Source: an uncultured Anaerolineaceae bacterium
GTDB lineage: Bacteria; Chloroflexota; Anaerolineae; Promineifilales; Promineifilaceae
Length of the DNA stretch: 5,975 nt
Reading direction: 5' to 3'
NCBI GenBank assembly: GCA_937967805.1
Contig: CALBTC010000210.1
Span: 1-5,975, forward strand
The position numbers and the translations under genes were made by a program. The notes beneath the pieces were generated by a model. That model had not been told where the DNA came from and did no database searches. It saw only the letters and a program-made list of their open reading frames with translations. Shown here in pieces: positions 1 through 4,732 of the stretch. Each line of letters opens with the position of its first letter. The stretch's first letter is position 1.

Positions 1-42
1 TTCAACGGCCAGGATTCAGACGCGTTTAATCGGCCCGTGCCA

Positions 43-72
43 TTGCGTGATTAATTGTTTAACTACTATAAT
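43..72 (+). promoter_or_regulatory. Possible sigma-70-like promoter
   Basis: A perfect -10 hexamer TATAAT (67-72) is preceded, 18 bp upstream, by TTGCGT (43-48), which keeps the TTG of the -35 consensus. Transcription would begin near 79, inside the left arm of the inverted repeat at 74-126. No gene starts nearby, so it could serve the gene at 411 through a long structured leader, serve a small RNA, or be fortuitous in AT-rich DNA. Confidence 0.3.
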
Positions 73-73
73 A

Positions 74-126
74 AGCAAATCACAAAAAGGGCGTGAAATT
101 GAGAGCATCGTTGCTCGTGATTTGCT
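74..126. repeat. Inverted repeat with nested hairpin
   Basis: AGCAAATCAC (74-83) and GTGATTTGCT (117-126) are perfect reverse complements of 10 bp. Inside them, GAGCA (103-107) and TGCTC (112-116) form a second stem with a four-base loop, directly abutting the right outer arm. It could be an RNA structure or a DNA operator. There is no U-run after it, so it is not a standard terminator. Confidence 0.5.
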
Positions 127-129
127 CAG

Positions 130-181
130 GTAATTCACAAATTTTTATTTGTTTTCAGCCAGAATACTTCTTGTGAATTAC
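130..181. repeat. Perfect 11-bp inverted repeat
   Basis: GTAATTCACAA (130-140) and TTGTGAATTAC (171-181) are exact reverse complements, separated by 30 AT-rich bases. An alternative short hairpin, CAAAT (138-142) with ATTTG (147-151), competes with the left arm. The structure starts only 4 bases after the preceding inverted repeat, so the two form a tandem. Its function is unknown: it could be a regulator binding site, an RNA fold or a small non-autonomous element. Confidence 0.5.
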
Positions 182-260
182 AATTTGCGGTTTCCGTAAA
201 AGAGTTGGGTTTATCGTAAACAGTATGCTTGATGCTTGGCAAACTTCTAAAGCAACAACT

Positions 261-340
261 GTCATGCCTGCCTTCGCAGGCATCCAGAAGTATAAGGTCA
301 ACAAAACCTAATGGATTCCCGCCTTCGCGGGAATGACAAG
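261..340. repeat. Inverted pair of REP-like hairpins
   Basis: Two related palindromes face each other. The first (261-285) reads GTCAT then a stem ATGCCTGC (264-271), loop CTTC, and GCAGGCAT (276-283). The second (313-337) has stem ATTCCCGC (315-322), loop CTTC, and GCGGGAAT (327-334) followed by GAC. Read on the opposite strand, the second also begins GTCAT and ends ATCC, so the two are inverted copies of one consensus. Where the stems differ, both arms differ together and pairing is kept. This is the layout of REP/BIME elements, which are usually mobilised in trans by RAYT (TnpA-REP, Y1 family) transposases. No such gene is in the window. Confidence 0.75.
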
Positions 341-410
341 CCGGCGTTTCGGACAACATTTAGCATACTAATTGATATAAACCCAAAAGTTCTACAAATG
401 GGATAACAGC

Positions 411-884
411 ATGGACATACAACATTTGGTCGATCGATTGGAACAAGCGCTCAACGACAGTCCCCGCATACCGCTCACCGCCAACCTGATTGTCAATGAA
501 GACCGCATCTTTAGCATCATTGACCAGATGCGTGTGGCTGTTCCCGAAGAAGTGAAGCGGGCTAACCGCATTGAGGCCGAAAAAGATCGCATCCTGGCCC
601 AGGCCAAGGAAGAGGCAGAACGCATTCGCGAACTGGCCAAGCAAGAAGCGGGCGAGCTGGTGAAGCGAGATGCCATTACCATGTCATCGCAGCAGCGGGC
701 CGACAACATTTTGGAGCGGGCCCGCCGCGACGCTGAAGCCCTGCGCCACGACGCCGACGCCTACGTGATGGAAGTGCTGGTCAAACTGGAAGAAGATTTA
801 CTGCGTTCATTGTCCGTGGTGCGTAATGGGCTGAACAAAGTAGAACGGGAGCAGGCTTCAGCCAATACACCGGCCAGTGATTAG
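411..884 (+). CDS. Coiled-coil protein resembling ATP synthase F0 subunit b / DivIVA-like family
   Basis: This 157-residue soluble protein is mostly charged helix. Residues 1-45 are a short N-terminal region ending in a PEEVKRA helix start. Residues about 46-120 are rich in Glu, Lys, Arg and Ala with heptad-like spacing (AEKDRILAQAKEEAERIREL), typical of a long coiled coil like the b-subunit stalk. The C-terminal part (about 120-145) is a further amphipathic helix and the tail is polar. There is no membrane segment, so it is not a true F0 b subunit. Similar proteins, often annotated 'ATPase' or 'F0 subunit B', lie just upstream of rpmF in Firmicutes and Chloroflexota, and the context here matches. 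The ATG at 411 follows a weak GGGA (400-403). The exact role is unknown. A scaffold or division-related function is only a guess. Confidence 0.75.
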   Translation: MDIQHLVDRLEQALNDSPRIPLTANLIVNEDRIFSIIDQMRVAVPEEVKRANRIEAEKDRILAQAKEEAERIRELAKQEAGELVKRDAITMSSQQRADNILERARRDAEALRHDADAYVMEVLVKLEEDLLRSLSVVRNGLNKVEREQASANTPASD

Positions 885-905
885 CGTAAGAAGCCTCAAT
901 TTTTC

Positions 906-933
906 TTGACAGAGAAACAGCGAAGGCTATAAT
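906..933 (+). promoter_or_regulatory. Strong sigma-70-like promoter for rpmF
   Basis: Perfect TTGACA (906-911) and perfect TATAAT (928-933) are separated by 16 bp. Transcription should start around 938-941, giving an 85-base leader before the rpmF ATG at 1026. The promoter lies just 21 bases after the stop codon of the upstream gene. Near-consensus strength fits a ribosomal protein gene. Confidence 0.85.
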
Positions 934-941
934 TGCCAGTC

Positions 942-966
942 GCGGCTTATTTGCCGCTTGTTTTTT
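942..966 (+). terminator. Small hairpin plus T-run at the 5' end of the rpmF transcript
   Basis: GCGGC (942-946), a six-base loop and GCCGC (953-957) form a 5-bp GC stem, followed by TTGTTTTTT (958-966). It most likely ends readthrough from the gene at 411-884. Because the rpmF promoter lies just upstream, transcripts from it begin almost exactly at the hairpin, where it would act as a 5' stabilising stem or an early pause site. The stem is short, so termination may be partial. Confidence 0.5.
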
Positions 967-1025
967 GTTGAGTAAAAAATTATTAACAGGCTGCTAGCCT
1001 GAACTTAGTTAGAGAGGATGTTGTC

Positions 1026-1211
1026 ATGGGTGCTGTACCAAAGAGACGAATTTCCAAAGCGCGGCGCGGACGGCGGCGGGCGCACGACGCCTTAAAGACA
1101 TTTCACCTGGTGAAATGTCCGGACTGCGGCAAGATGAAGCGTTCGCATCATGTTTGCCTGGAGTGCGGTAAGTATAACGGCCGTCAAGTCTTACAGATCG
1201 CCGAAGTGTAA
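1026..1211 (+). CDS. rpmF: 50S ribosomal protein L32 (bL32), zinc-binding form
   Basis: This is a 61-residue basic protein of normal length for bL32. It opens with the family signature MGAVPKRRISKARRGRRRAHDALK (rRNA-binding, residues 1-24, here interrupted by no insertion). It continues with a zinc ribbon of four cysteines, C31-x2-C34 and C44-x2-C47, so it is the zinc-containing C+ form. It sits at the base of the large subunit near the peptidyl transferase centre. The ATG at 1026 is preceded by AGAGAGG (1011-1017) at good spacing. The usual upstream partner yceD (DUF177) is missing between it and the coiled-coil gene. A strong promoter upstream and a terminator downstream make it a largely independent transcription unit. 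Confidence 0.97.
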   Translation: MGAVPKRRISKARRGRRRAHDALKTFHLVKCPDCGKMKRSHHVCLECGKYNGRQVLQIAEV

Positions 1212-1220
1212 TTTTGGGAA

Positions 1221-1256
1221 GAGAGGCCGTGTTTTGCGGCCTTTTATCTTTTTTCC
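1221..1256 (+). terminator. Intrinsic terminator after rpmF
   Basis: AGGCCG (1224-1229) pairs with CGGCCT (1237-1242) around a 7-base loop. The stem can extend with weaker pairs from 1221-1223 to 1243-1245. It is followed by an interrupted T-rich tract (TTTTATCTTTTTT, 1242-1254). It begins 9 bases after the rpmF stop. It separates rpmF from fabD, at least partly. I could not identify a clear promoter for fabD in the 25 remaining bases, so some readthrough is likely. Confidence 0.75.
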
Positions 1257-1280
1257 CTTATTTATTTTGGACATTATCAA

Positions 1281-2192
1281 GTGAGTAGTGCATATCTTTT
1301 CCCTGGACAAGGGTCACAGCACGTGGGCATGGGGTTAGAACTTTATCAAAACACCCCGGAAGCACGTGCTGTTTTTGATCAGGCAGATAAACAGTTAGGC
1401 TTTGCCCTCTCCGTGCTTTGCTTTGAGGGACCGGAAGAAACGCTGACCGACACGGTAAACCAGCAGCCCGCCTTGTTTGTTACCAGCCTGGCGATGTGGC
1501 AGCGGATGCAGGCACAAGGCTGGGAGATGCCGGCATACATGGCCGGGCACAGCCTGGGCGAGCTTTCGGCGTTAACGGCCGCAGGCGCACTCTCTTTTAG
1601 CGATGGTCTCAGCCTGGTGCGGCAGCGCGGTGAGTTGATGAAAGCGGCCGGAGAACGGGAGCCCGGCGCGATGGCCGCAATTCTGGCCCTCGACATCCCC
1701 ACCGTGAAAGCGATTTGTGAACAAGCCAGTGATGAAAATAGTTCCGTCCAGGTGGCGAACGATAATTGCCCTGGCCAGGTGGTGATCTCCGGCGATGAAA
1801 CCGCCCTCACCCGCGCCATGACGCTGGCAGAAGAAGCCAAAGCGCGCAAAGTGGTTAAGCTGCCCATCACCATTGCCGCTCACTCCAGGCTGATGGCTTC
1901 GGCAGCTGAGGCATTTGCCCAGGCGGTGGATGCCACGCCGATTCAAGCACCCAGCGTGCCGGTGATTGCCAACGTCACCGCCCAGCCGCTCACCACGCCG
2001 GACCAGATTCGCGGCGAGCTTAAGGCGCAGCTCACGTCTGGCGTGGCCTGGACCGATTCGATGAATTATTTGCTGGCACAGGGGGTGGACACATTTGTAG
2101 AAGTTGGCCCCGGCGATACCCTGCTCAGCTTTATGAAGCGGATTGATCGCAAAGCGAGCCGGGTCAAACTAACTTTTGGCGAGAATCTATAA
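1281..2192 (+). CDS. fabD: Malonyl-CoA:ACP transacylase (FabD)
   Basis: The enzyme transfers malonyl from CoA to acyl carrier protein, supplying the extender unit for type II fatty acid synthesis in the cytoplasm. Its 303 residues match the usual length of about 310. Visible motifs are the N-terminal FPGQGSQ (7-13) and QQPALF (61-66, lining the active site). The nucleophile elbow is GHSLGE with Ser91, the malonate-carboxylate-binding arginine is R116 in VRQRGELM, and the catalytic His201 lies in IAAHSRLM. A GPG near the C-terminus (EVGPGDTLL) is also typical. The start is GTG at 1281. There is no clear Shine-Dalgarno, but the FPGQG motif lies at the standard distance from it. fabG follows, but plsX, fabH and acpP, common neighbours, are not in the window. 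Confidence 0.96.
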   Translation: MSSAYLFPGQGSQHVGMGLELYQNTPEARAVFDQADKQLGFALSVLCFEGPEETLTDTVNQQPALFVTSLAMWQRMQAQGWEMPAYMAGHSLGELSALTAAGALSFSDGLSLVRQRGELMKAAGEREPGAMAAILALDIPTVKAICEQASDENSSVQVANDNCPGQVVISGDETALTRAMTLAEEAKARKVVKLPITIAAHSRLMASAAEAFAQAVDATPIQAPSVPVIANVTAQPLTTPDQIRGELKAQLTSGVAWTDSMNYLLAQGVDTFVEVGPGDTLLSFMKRIDRKASRVKLTFGENL

Positions 2193-2195
2193 GGA

Positions 2196-2262
2196 ACCGC
2201 AAAGGACGCAAAGCGCGCAAAGACAAATATAAAATCTTTGCGTCCTCTGCGCGCTTTGCGGT
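2196..2262. repeat. Palindromic repeat made of 9-bp modules between fabD and fabG
   Basis: The left arm is three tandem 9-mers, ACCGCAAAG (2196-2204), GACGCAAAG (2205-2213) and CGCGCAAAG (2214-2222). The right arm, read on the other strand, is ACCGCAAAG (2254-2262), CGCGCAGAG (2245-2253) and GACGCAAAG (2236-2244). The outer modules pair perfectly. The two inner modules appear in swapped order, so the middle of the stem pairs poorly or in alternative registers. The repeat begins 3 bases after the fabD stop and ends 7 bases before the fabG Shine-Dalgarno, filling the gap completely. It is of the same class as the repeat at 4647-4706. Confidence 0.8.
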
Positions 2263-2269
2263 AAAAATT

Positions 2270-2276
2270 GGAGGAG
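2270..2276 (+). promoter_or_regulatory. Ribosome binding site of fabG
   Basis: GGAGGAG (2270-2276) is the strongest Shine-Dalgarno in the window. Two GTG codons (2278 and 2281) and a TTG (2287) follow in frame. The core GGAGG lies 6 bases before GTG 2281, which favours that start. GTG 2278 would be too close and TTG 2287 is also possible. Confidence 0.7.
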
Positions 2277-2280
2277 TGTG

Positions 2281-3030
2281 GTGAGTTTGTTAGCAGGGAA
2301 AGTGGCAGTGGTGACGGGAGCGTCTCGGGGCATTGGCCGGGCGATTGCTGAGGATTTAGCCGGGCATGGAGCCAAAGTAGTCATCAATTACAATGCCAGC
2401 AGCAGCGCCGCTGAGGAAGTGGTGGCGGCTATTCAAGCAAACGGTGGGGGGGCAACGGCCGTTCAAGCCGATGTCTCTAACTTCGAAGCCGCCCAAACGC
2501 TCGTCAAAACCGCCATTGATATCTACGGCCAGATCGACATCCTGGTGAACAATGCCGGCACCACCCGCGACACATTGCTGCTGACGATGAAGGAAGACCA
2601 GTGGGATACGGTGATTGACACGAACCTGAAAAGCGTCTTTAACTGCTGCAAAGCGGCCGTTCGCCCCATGATGCGCCGTAAGCAAGGCGGCCGTATCATC
2701 AACATCTCCTCCGTCGTGGCCCTGATGGGCCAGGCCGGGCAAACTAACTACGCCGCCTCCAAAGCCGGGATCATCGGTTTTTCCAAATCGTTGGCCAGAG
2801 AGATTGGCTCGCGTGACATCACCGTCAACGTGATCACGCCCGGCTTTTTCCCCACCGCCCTCACCGACGTGCTGGAGGAGGCAGTGGTGGAAGATTCCAA
2901 AAAACTGATCCCGTTGGGTCGCTGGGGGGCATTGCCAGAGGTGGCTTATCTGGTATCATTTTTAGCATCAGACAAGGCCGCCTACATCACCGGTCAGGTT
3001 ATTAGCGTGGATGGCGGCATTGGTATGTAA
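2281..3030 (+). CDS. fabG: 3-oxoacyl-ACP reductase (FabG), SDR family
   Basis: It reduces 3-oxoacyl-ACP to 3-hydroxyacyl-ACP with NADPH in the fatty acid elongation cycle. With the GTG at 2281 it is 249 residues, the standard size for a classical short-chain dehydrogenase/reductase. The cofactor motif TGASRGIG spans 12-19, followed by D64-V and NNAG at 90-93. The catalytic tetrad is Asn115, Ser144, Tyr157 and Lys161 in the order N-S-Y-x3-K. The C-terminal ITGQVISVDGG is typical of the family. The neighbouring fabD supports a fatty acid role over another SDR substrate, although the stretch after the active site (TPGFFPTALTD) departs from the TPGFIxTDM common in FabG. This leaves some doubt about exact substrate. 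It is probably cotranscribed with fabD across the 67-bp repeat. Confidence 0.9.
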   Translation: MSLLAGKVAVVTGASRGIGRAIAEDLAGHGAKVVINYNASSSAAEEVVAAIQANGGGATAVQADVSNFEAAQTLVKTAIDIYGQIDILVNNAGTTRDTLLLTMKEDQWDTVIDTNLKSVFNCCKAAVRPMMRRKQGGRIINISSVVALMGQAGQTNYAASKAGIIGFSKSLAREIGSRDITVNVITPGFFPTALTDVLEEAVVEDSKKLIPLGRWGALPEVAYLVSFLASDKAAYITGQVISVDGGIGM

Positions 3031-3077
3031 GTAACCAGACCAGGTACCTATTGCATACAAGCAGGGAGCAAACAATA

Positions 3078-3443
3078 ATGGATAATGTACAGGAAAGCAT
3101 TGGCCGTATCGAAGTTGCCCCGGACGTATTGGTGACAATTGCCCATTACGCCACGTTACGGGTTGAGGGGGTGGCCAAAATGGCCCCCATTCCGGCCGAC
3201 GTGGCCCGGCTTTTCCGCCGGGAATCACGGCAAGCGGGAATCTTGCTTAATTTAAGCGACGAGAATAAGGTTAAATTTGATATTTACGTTATAATGAGTC
3301 CGCACGTGAACATTATGGAGACCAGCAAACGCCTGCAAACGGCCGTTGCCGAAGCAGTAGATACGATGGTTGGCATTTCTGTAGATGCTGTCAACGTGCA
3401 CGTTGAAGATGTTGTCTATACCCAGGAAGAATCGATCAACTAA
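3078..3443 (+). CDS. Asp23/Gls24 family envelope stress-type protein
   Basis: This is a 121-residue protein of the Asp23/Gls24 (DUF322) family. The N-terminus has the family's [18 protein letters not shown] segment (about 9-26), then VEGVAKM. The C-terminal half carries [22 protein letters not shown] and ends with [17 protein letters not shown], equivalent to the family's VxxVNVxVxxV ending. In Gram-positive bacteria relatives sit at the membrane and are linked to cell-wall stress. In many genomes a member lies directly before nusB, as here. The ATG at 3078 is chosen over an upstream TTG (3051) because AGGGAG (3063-3068) is well placed before it. Its molecular function is not established. Confidence 0.88.
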   Translation: MDNVQESIGRIEVAPDVLVTIAHYATLRVEGVAKMAPIPADVARLFRRESRQAGILLNLSDENKVKFDIYVIMSPHVNIMETSKRLQTAVAEAVDTMVGISVDAVNVHVEDVVYTQEESIN

Positions 3444-3492
3444 CGACTGCACCCAAACCCTTCCTGGTAAACGGTCAATCCGTCTGTTAACT

Positions 3493-3936
3493 ATGAAAAC
3501 AAGACGACGCGCCAGGCGCGTAACACTGGAAACACTTTACGAGTACGATATCGCCAACCATCCACCGGGTGAAGTCCTGGAGCGGCGTTTGCAGGAAAAC
3601 CCGATGGAAAAGACAGGCGTCGAGTTTGCCTCCCGACTGATTCAGGGCGTCATTCAGCACCAGGATGAGATGGACACCCTCATTGCCAGGTACGCTCCCG
3701 AATGGCCATTGGACCAGATGGCCGTGATAGATCGCAACATTCTCCGCATCGCTATTTTTGAGTTTTTAATTGAAGCCGAAACGCCCGTTAAAGTGGCCAT
3801 TAATGAGGCGGTTGAGCTGGCCAAAACGTATGGTTCAGACAGCGCCCCCCGCTTTATCAACGGCGTGCTCGGCACCCTGGCAGACCATATCCCCCAATTG
3901 AAAGAACAATTTCTCCCCCTCCCCGTTCCCGAATAA
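3493..3936 (+). CDS. nusB: Transcription antitermination factor NusB
   Basis: NusB binds boxA RNA with NusE (S10) and promotes antitermination, chiefly in rRNA operons. From the ATG at 3493 it is 147 residues, within the family range. The arginine-rich N-terminus [18 protein letters not shown] (2-19) is the RNA-contact helix. The C-terminal half contains [17 protein letters not shown] and the family signature [15 protein letters not shown] followed by [12 protein letters not shown]. The frame stays open upstream to 3385, overlapping the Asp23 gene, but those extra residues do not resemble NusB, so the start at 3493 is preferred. No Shine-Dalgarno is visible. The gap to the Asp23 gene is 49 bases, consistent with one transcript. 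Confidence 0.94.
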   Translation: MKTRRRARRVTLETLYEYDIANHPPGEVLERRLQENPMEKTGVEFASRLIQGVIQHQDEMDTLIARYAPEWPLDQMAVIDRNILRIAIFEFLIEAETPVKVAINEAVELAKTYGSDSAPRFINGVLGTLADHIPQLKEQFLPLPVPE

Positions 3937-3949
3937 CTTTTCCTAAGCC

Positions 3950-4417
3950 ATGGCCACCATTGTTTGCTACGACATTCACGGCAATGCAGTCCCAGTCGCT
4001 GCCGAAGCCATTACCTTTCGCCCCGCCGTCTATGGCATCTTCATTGAAAACAACCAGGTTTTACTGCAAAAGCAGCCGCAAACCGATTTGTGGCATCCCC
4101 CTGGCACCATGCTCACCACCAGCGACCCGCCAACGCAAGTCATTCGCCACTACTTCCGGCAGATCACAGGGCTTACCCCGCTCATTGGTTCGCTGCTGTT
4201 TGTTGAGGATCAATACTTTCTGGATGAGGAGCGCCGCGCCTGGAAATTGTCGGCGATGTATTATGGGTTGGAACGGCCGTTAACCACTGCCACCTCCCTC
4301 ACCGAATCCGAAGAAGCCAGCCAAACCCAATGGGTCCCCCTCACCGATCTCCAGCGCGAGCAGTTCCAGTTCGGCTATGAAGCCGTCCAGGCCGGTAAGT
4401 TGCAGCAGAAGTTGTAA
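3950..4417 (+). CDS. Nudix-fold protein with degenerate catalytic box
   Basis: This 155-residue protein has the shape of a Nudix domain. It has an N-terminal strand region (FRPAVYGIFIENNQVLLQKQ, 23-42), the loop LWHPPGTML (47-55) where active enzymes have LWxLPGGxxE, and the helix ending in ITGL (72-75) where active enzymes have RELxEETGL. Aligned from the TGL end, the positions of the Nudix signature RE and EE are occupied by H67/Y68 and Q71/I72 or neighbours, and no glutamate is present from 52 to 75. The metal-binding site therefore appears lost. The later part (AMYYGLERP, and TQWVPLTDL near the C-terminus) still follows the Nudix pattern. It starts 13 bases after nusB and lacks a clear Shine-Dalgarno. 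It may be a non-hydrolytic binding or regulatory protein. Confidence 0.75.
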   Translation: MATIVCYDIHGNAVPVAAEAITFRPAVYGIFIENNQVLLQKQPQTDLWHPPGTMLTTSDPPTQVIRHYFRQITGLTPLIGSLLFVEDQYFLDEERRAWKLSAMYYGLERPLTTATSLTESEEASQTQWVPLTDLQREQFQFGYEAVQAGKLQQKL

Positions 4418-4420
4418 CGC

Positions 4421-4449
4421 TTGACACACCCCAGGCATGATGCTATCAT
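4421..4449 (+). promoter_or_regulatory. Strong sigma-70-like promoter for the pheS leader
   Basis: Perfect TTGACA (4421-4426), an optimal 17-bp spacer and TATCAT (4444-4449, five of six matches to TATAAT). It starts 3 bases after the stop of the Nudix gene. Predicted initiation at about 4456-4459 coincides with or lies a few bases before the ATG (4459) of the Phe-rich leader ORF, leaving no room for a Shine-Dalgarno. Confidence 0.85.
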
Positions 4450-4458
4450 GCGCCCATC

Positions 4459-4539
4459 ATGAACCAACAGCGATTTTTTAGCTTCTTCTTTTTTATGGAC
4501 GCCCGCGCCGCGTTTGCGCCGGAGGTTCGTTCTGCCTGA
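4459..4539 (+). CDS. Phe-rich leader peptide controlling pheS
   Basis: This 26-codon ORF starts at ATG 4459 and stops at TGA 4537-4539. It begins MNQQR, then runs FFSFFFF (residues 6-12), then MDAR, and holds one more Phe at residue 19: seven Phe in 26 residues, six of them within seven codons (4474-4494). It lies between a strong promoter and a strong terminator upstream of pheS, the classical place for an attenuator leader peptide. The peptide is the sensor, not a product. When Phe-tRNA is scarce, a ribosome should stall on the Phe run. No Shine-Dalgarno precedes the ATG. Instead the predicted transcript start is within about 3 bases of it, so translation is probably leaderless. E. coli pheM (14 residues) plays this role for pheST. 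This one is longer and unrelated in sequence after the Phe run. Confidence 0.85.
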   Translation: MNQQRFFSFFFFMDARAAFAPEVRSA

Positions 4540-4601
4540 GAAGAAGCAGCGCTAAAAACGGACTCTTTGTGAAAGACGCGGCCAACCCCGCGTCTTTTTT
4601 T
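4474..4601 (+). promoter_or_regulatory. Transcription attenuator of pheS (alternative RNA folds)
   Basis: Three pairings can be read directly. Terminator: 4572-4581 with 4588-4597. Antiterminator: GCCGCGTTT (4507-4515, inside the leader ORF) with AGACGCGGC (4574-4582), 9 pairs including one G-U, which would destroy the terminator's 5' arm. Protector: the Phe codons themselves, TTTTTAGC (4475-4482) with GCTAAAAA (4551-4558) and TTCTTC (4483-4488) with GAAGAA (4540-4545), leaving a 5-base bulge. The protector encloses the antiterminator segment in its loop and is compatible with the terminator. Inferred model: a ribosome stalled on Phe codons blocks the protector, frees 4507-4515 to form the antiterminator, and pheS is transcribed. 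Without stalling, protector and terminator form. The pairings are seen; the mechanism is inferred. Confidence 0.72.
4572..4601 (+). terminator. Strong intrinsic terminator in the pheS leader
   Basis: A 10-bp perfect stem, AAAGACGCGG (4572-4581) with CCGCGTCTTT (4588-4597), closes a 6-base loop and runs into seven consecutive T (4595-4601). It lies between the leader peptide stop (4539) and pheS (4733), so it must be bypassed for pheS to be expressed from the promoter at 4421-4449. It is the strongest terminator in the window. Confidence 0.92.
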
Positions 4602-4646
4602 GTGTCTTTAGGCAAGAACCGCTAAACTTTTCGTTTGGAATTATTG

Positions 4647-4706
4647 GCCACAGAGTACACAGAGATTTTAGAGGGTTTTCTCTTATTCCTCTGTGTCCTC
4701 TGTGGC
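4647..4706. repeat. Palindromic repeat made of 9-bp modules before pheS
   Basis: GCCACAGAG (4647-4655) pairs perfectly with CTCTGTGGC (4698-4706), and ACACAGAG (4657-4664) with CTCTGTGT (4689-4696). Only position 4656/4697 is mismatched, and a 24-base loop separates the arms. Read as modules, each arm is two 9-mers ending in CAGAG. The repeat at 2196-2262 has the same plan with CAAAG modules. It sits between the leader terminator and the pheS ribosome binding site (AGGA, 4721-4724), so it will be part of the pheS message as a long hairpin. Confidence 0.8.
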
Positions 4707-4732
4707 AAAAAAATCATTTTAGGAAGTTAACT

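Larger units (their letters stand above)
1..410. other. Intergenic stretch rich in inverted repeats, no convincing gene
   Basis: No reading frame here looks like a protein gene. The one open frame of some length, on the minus strand (135-359), is largely a translation of the REP-like hairpins and is rejected. The stretch is AT-rich apart from the hairpins. It contains, in order, a possible promoter (43-72), a 10-bp inverted repeat (74-126), an 11-bp inverted repeat (130-181) and a pair of REP-like hairpins (261-340), each listed separately. The rest (182-260 and 341-410) shows nothing I can name. The region presumably includes the promoter and 5' untranslated region of the gene starting at 411. 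Confidence 0.6.

Noticed and set aside
135..359. Minus-strand open frame of 74 codons in the 5' region
   Set aside because: Much of its predicted peptide is the translation of the two REP-like hairpins (HSREGGNP and LDACEGRHDS), a common source of false genes. No ribosome binding site or family resemblance.
350..381. Possible promoter for the gene at 411 (TATAAA at 376-381)
   Set aside because: The -10-like box is good, but no acceptable -35 lies at 16-18 bp; the nearest candidate, CGGACA (350-355), is 20 bp away.
3051..3077. TTG start for the Asp23/Gls24 protein
   Set aside because: The ATG at 3078 has AGGGAG at good spacing, and the extra nine residues add nothing typical of the family.
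3385..3492. 36-residue N-terminal extension of NusB
   Set aside because: It overlaps the Asp23 gene and does not resemble NusB. The basic helix that begins NusB proteins follows directly after the ATG at 3493.
4418..4732. T-box riboswitch upstream of pheS
   Set aside because: T-boxes are common before synthetase genes in Firmicutes, but the leader here is too short, has no visible T-box sequence (AGGGUGGnACCGCG-like) and carries a Phe-rich ORF, which points to leader-peptide attenuation.
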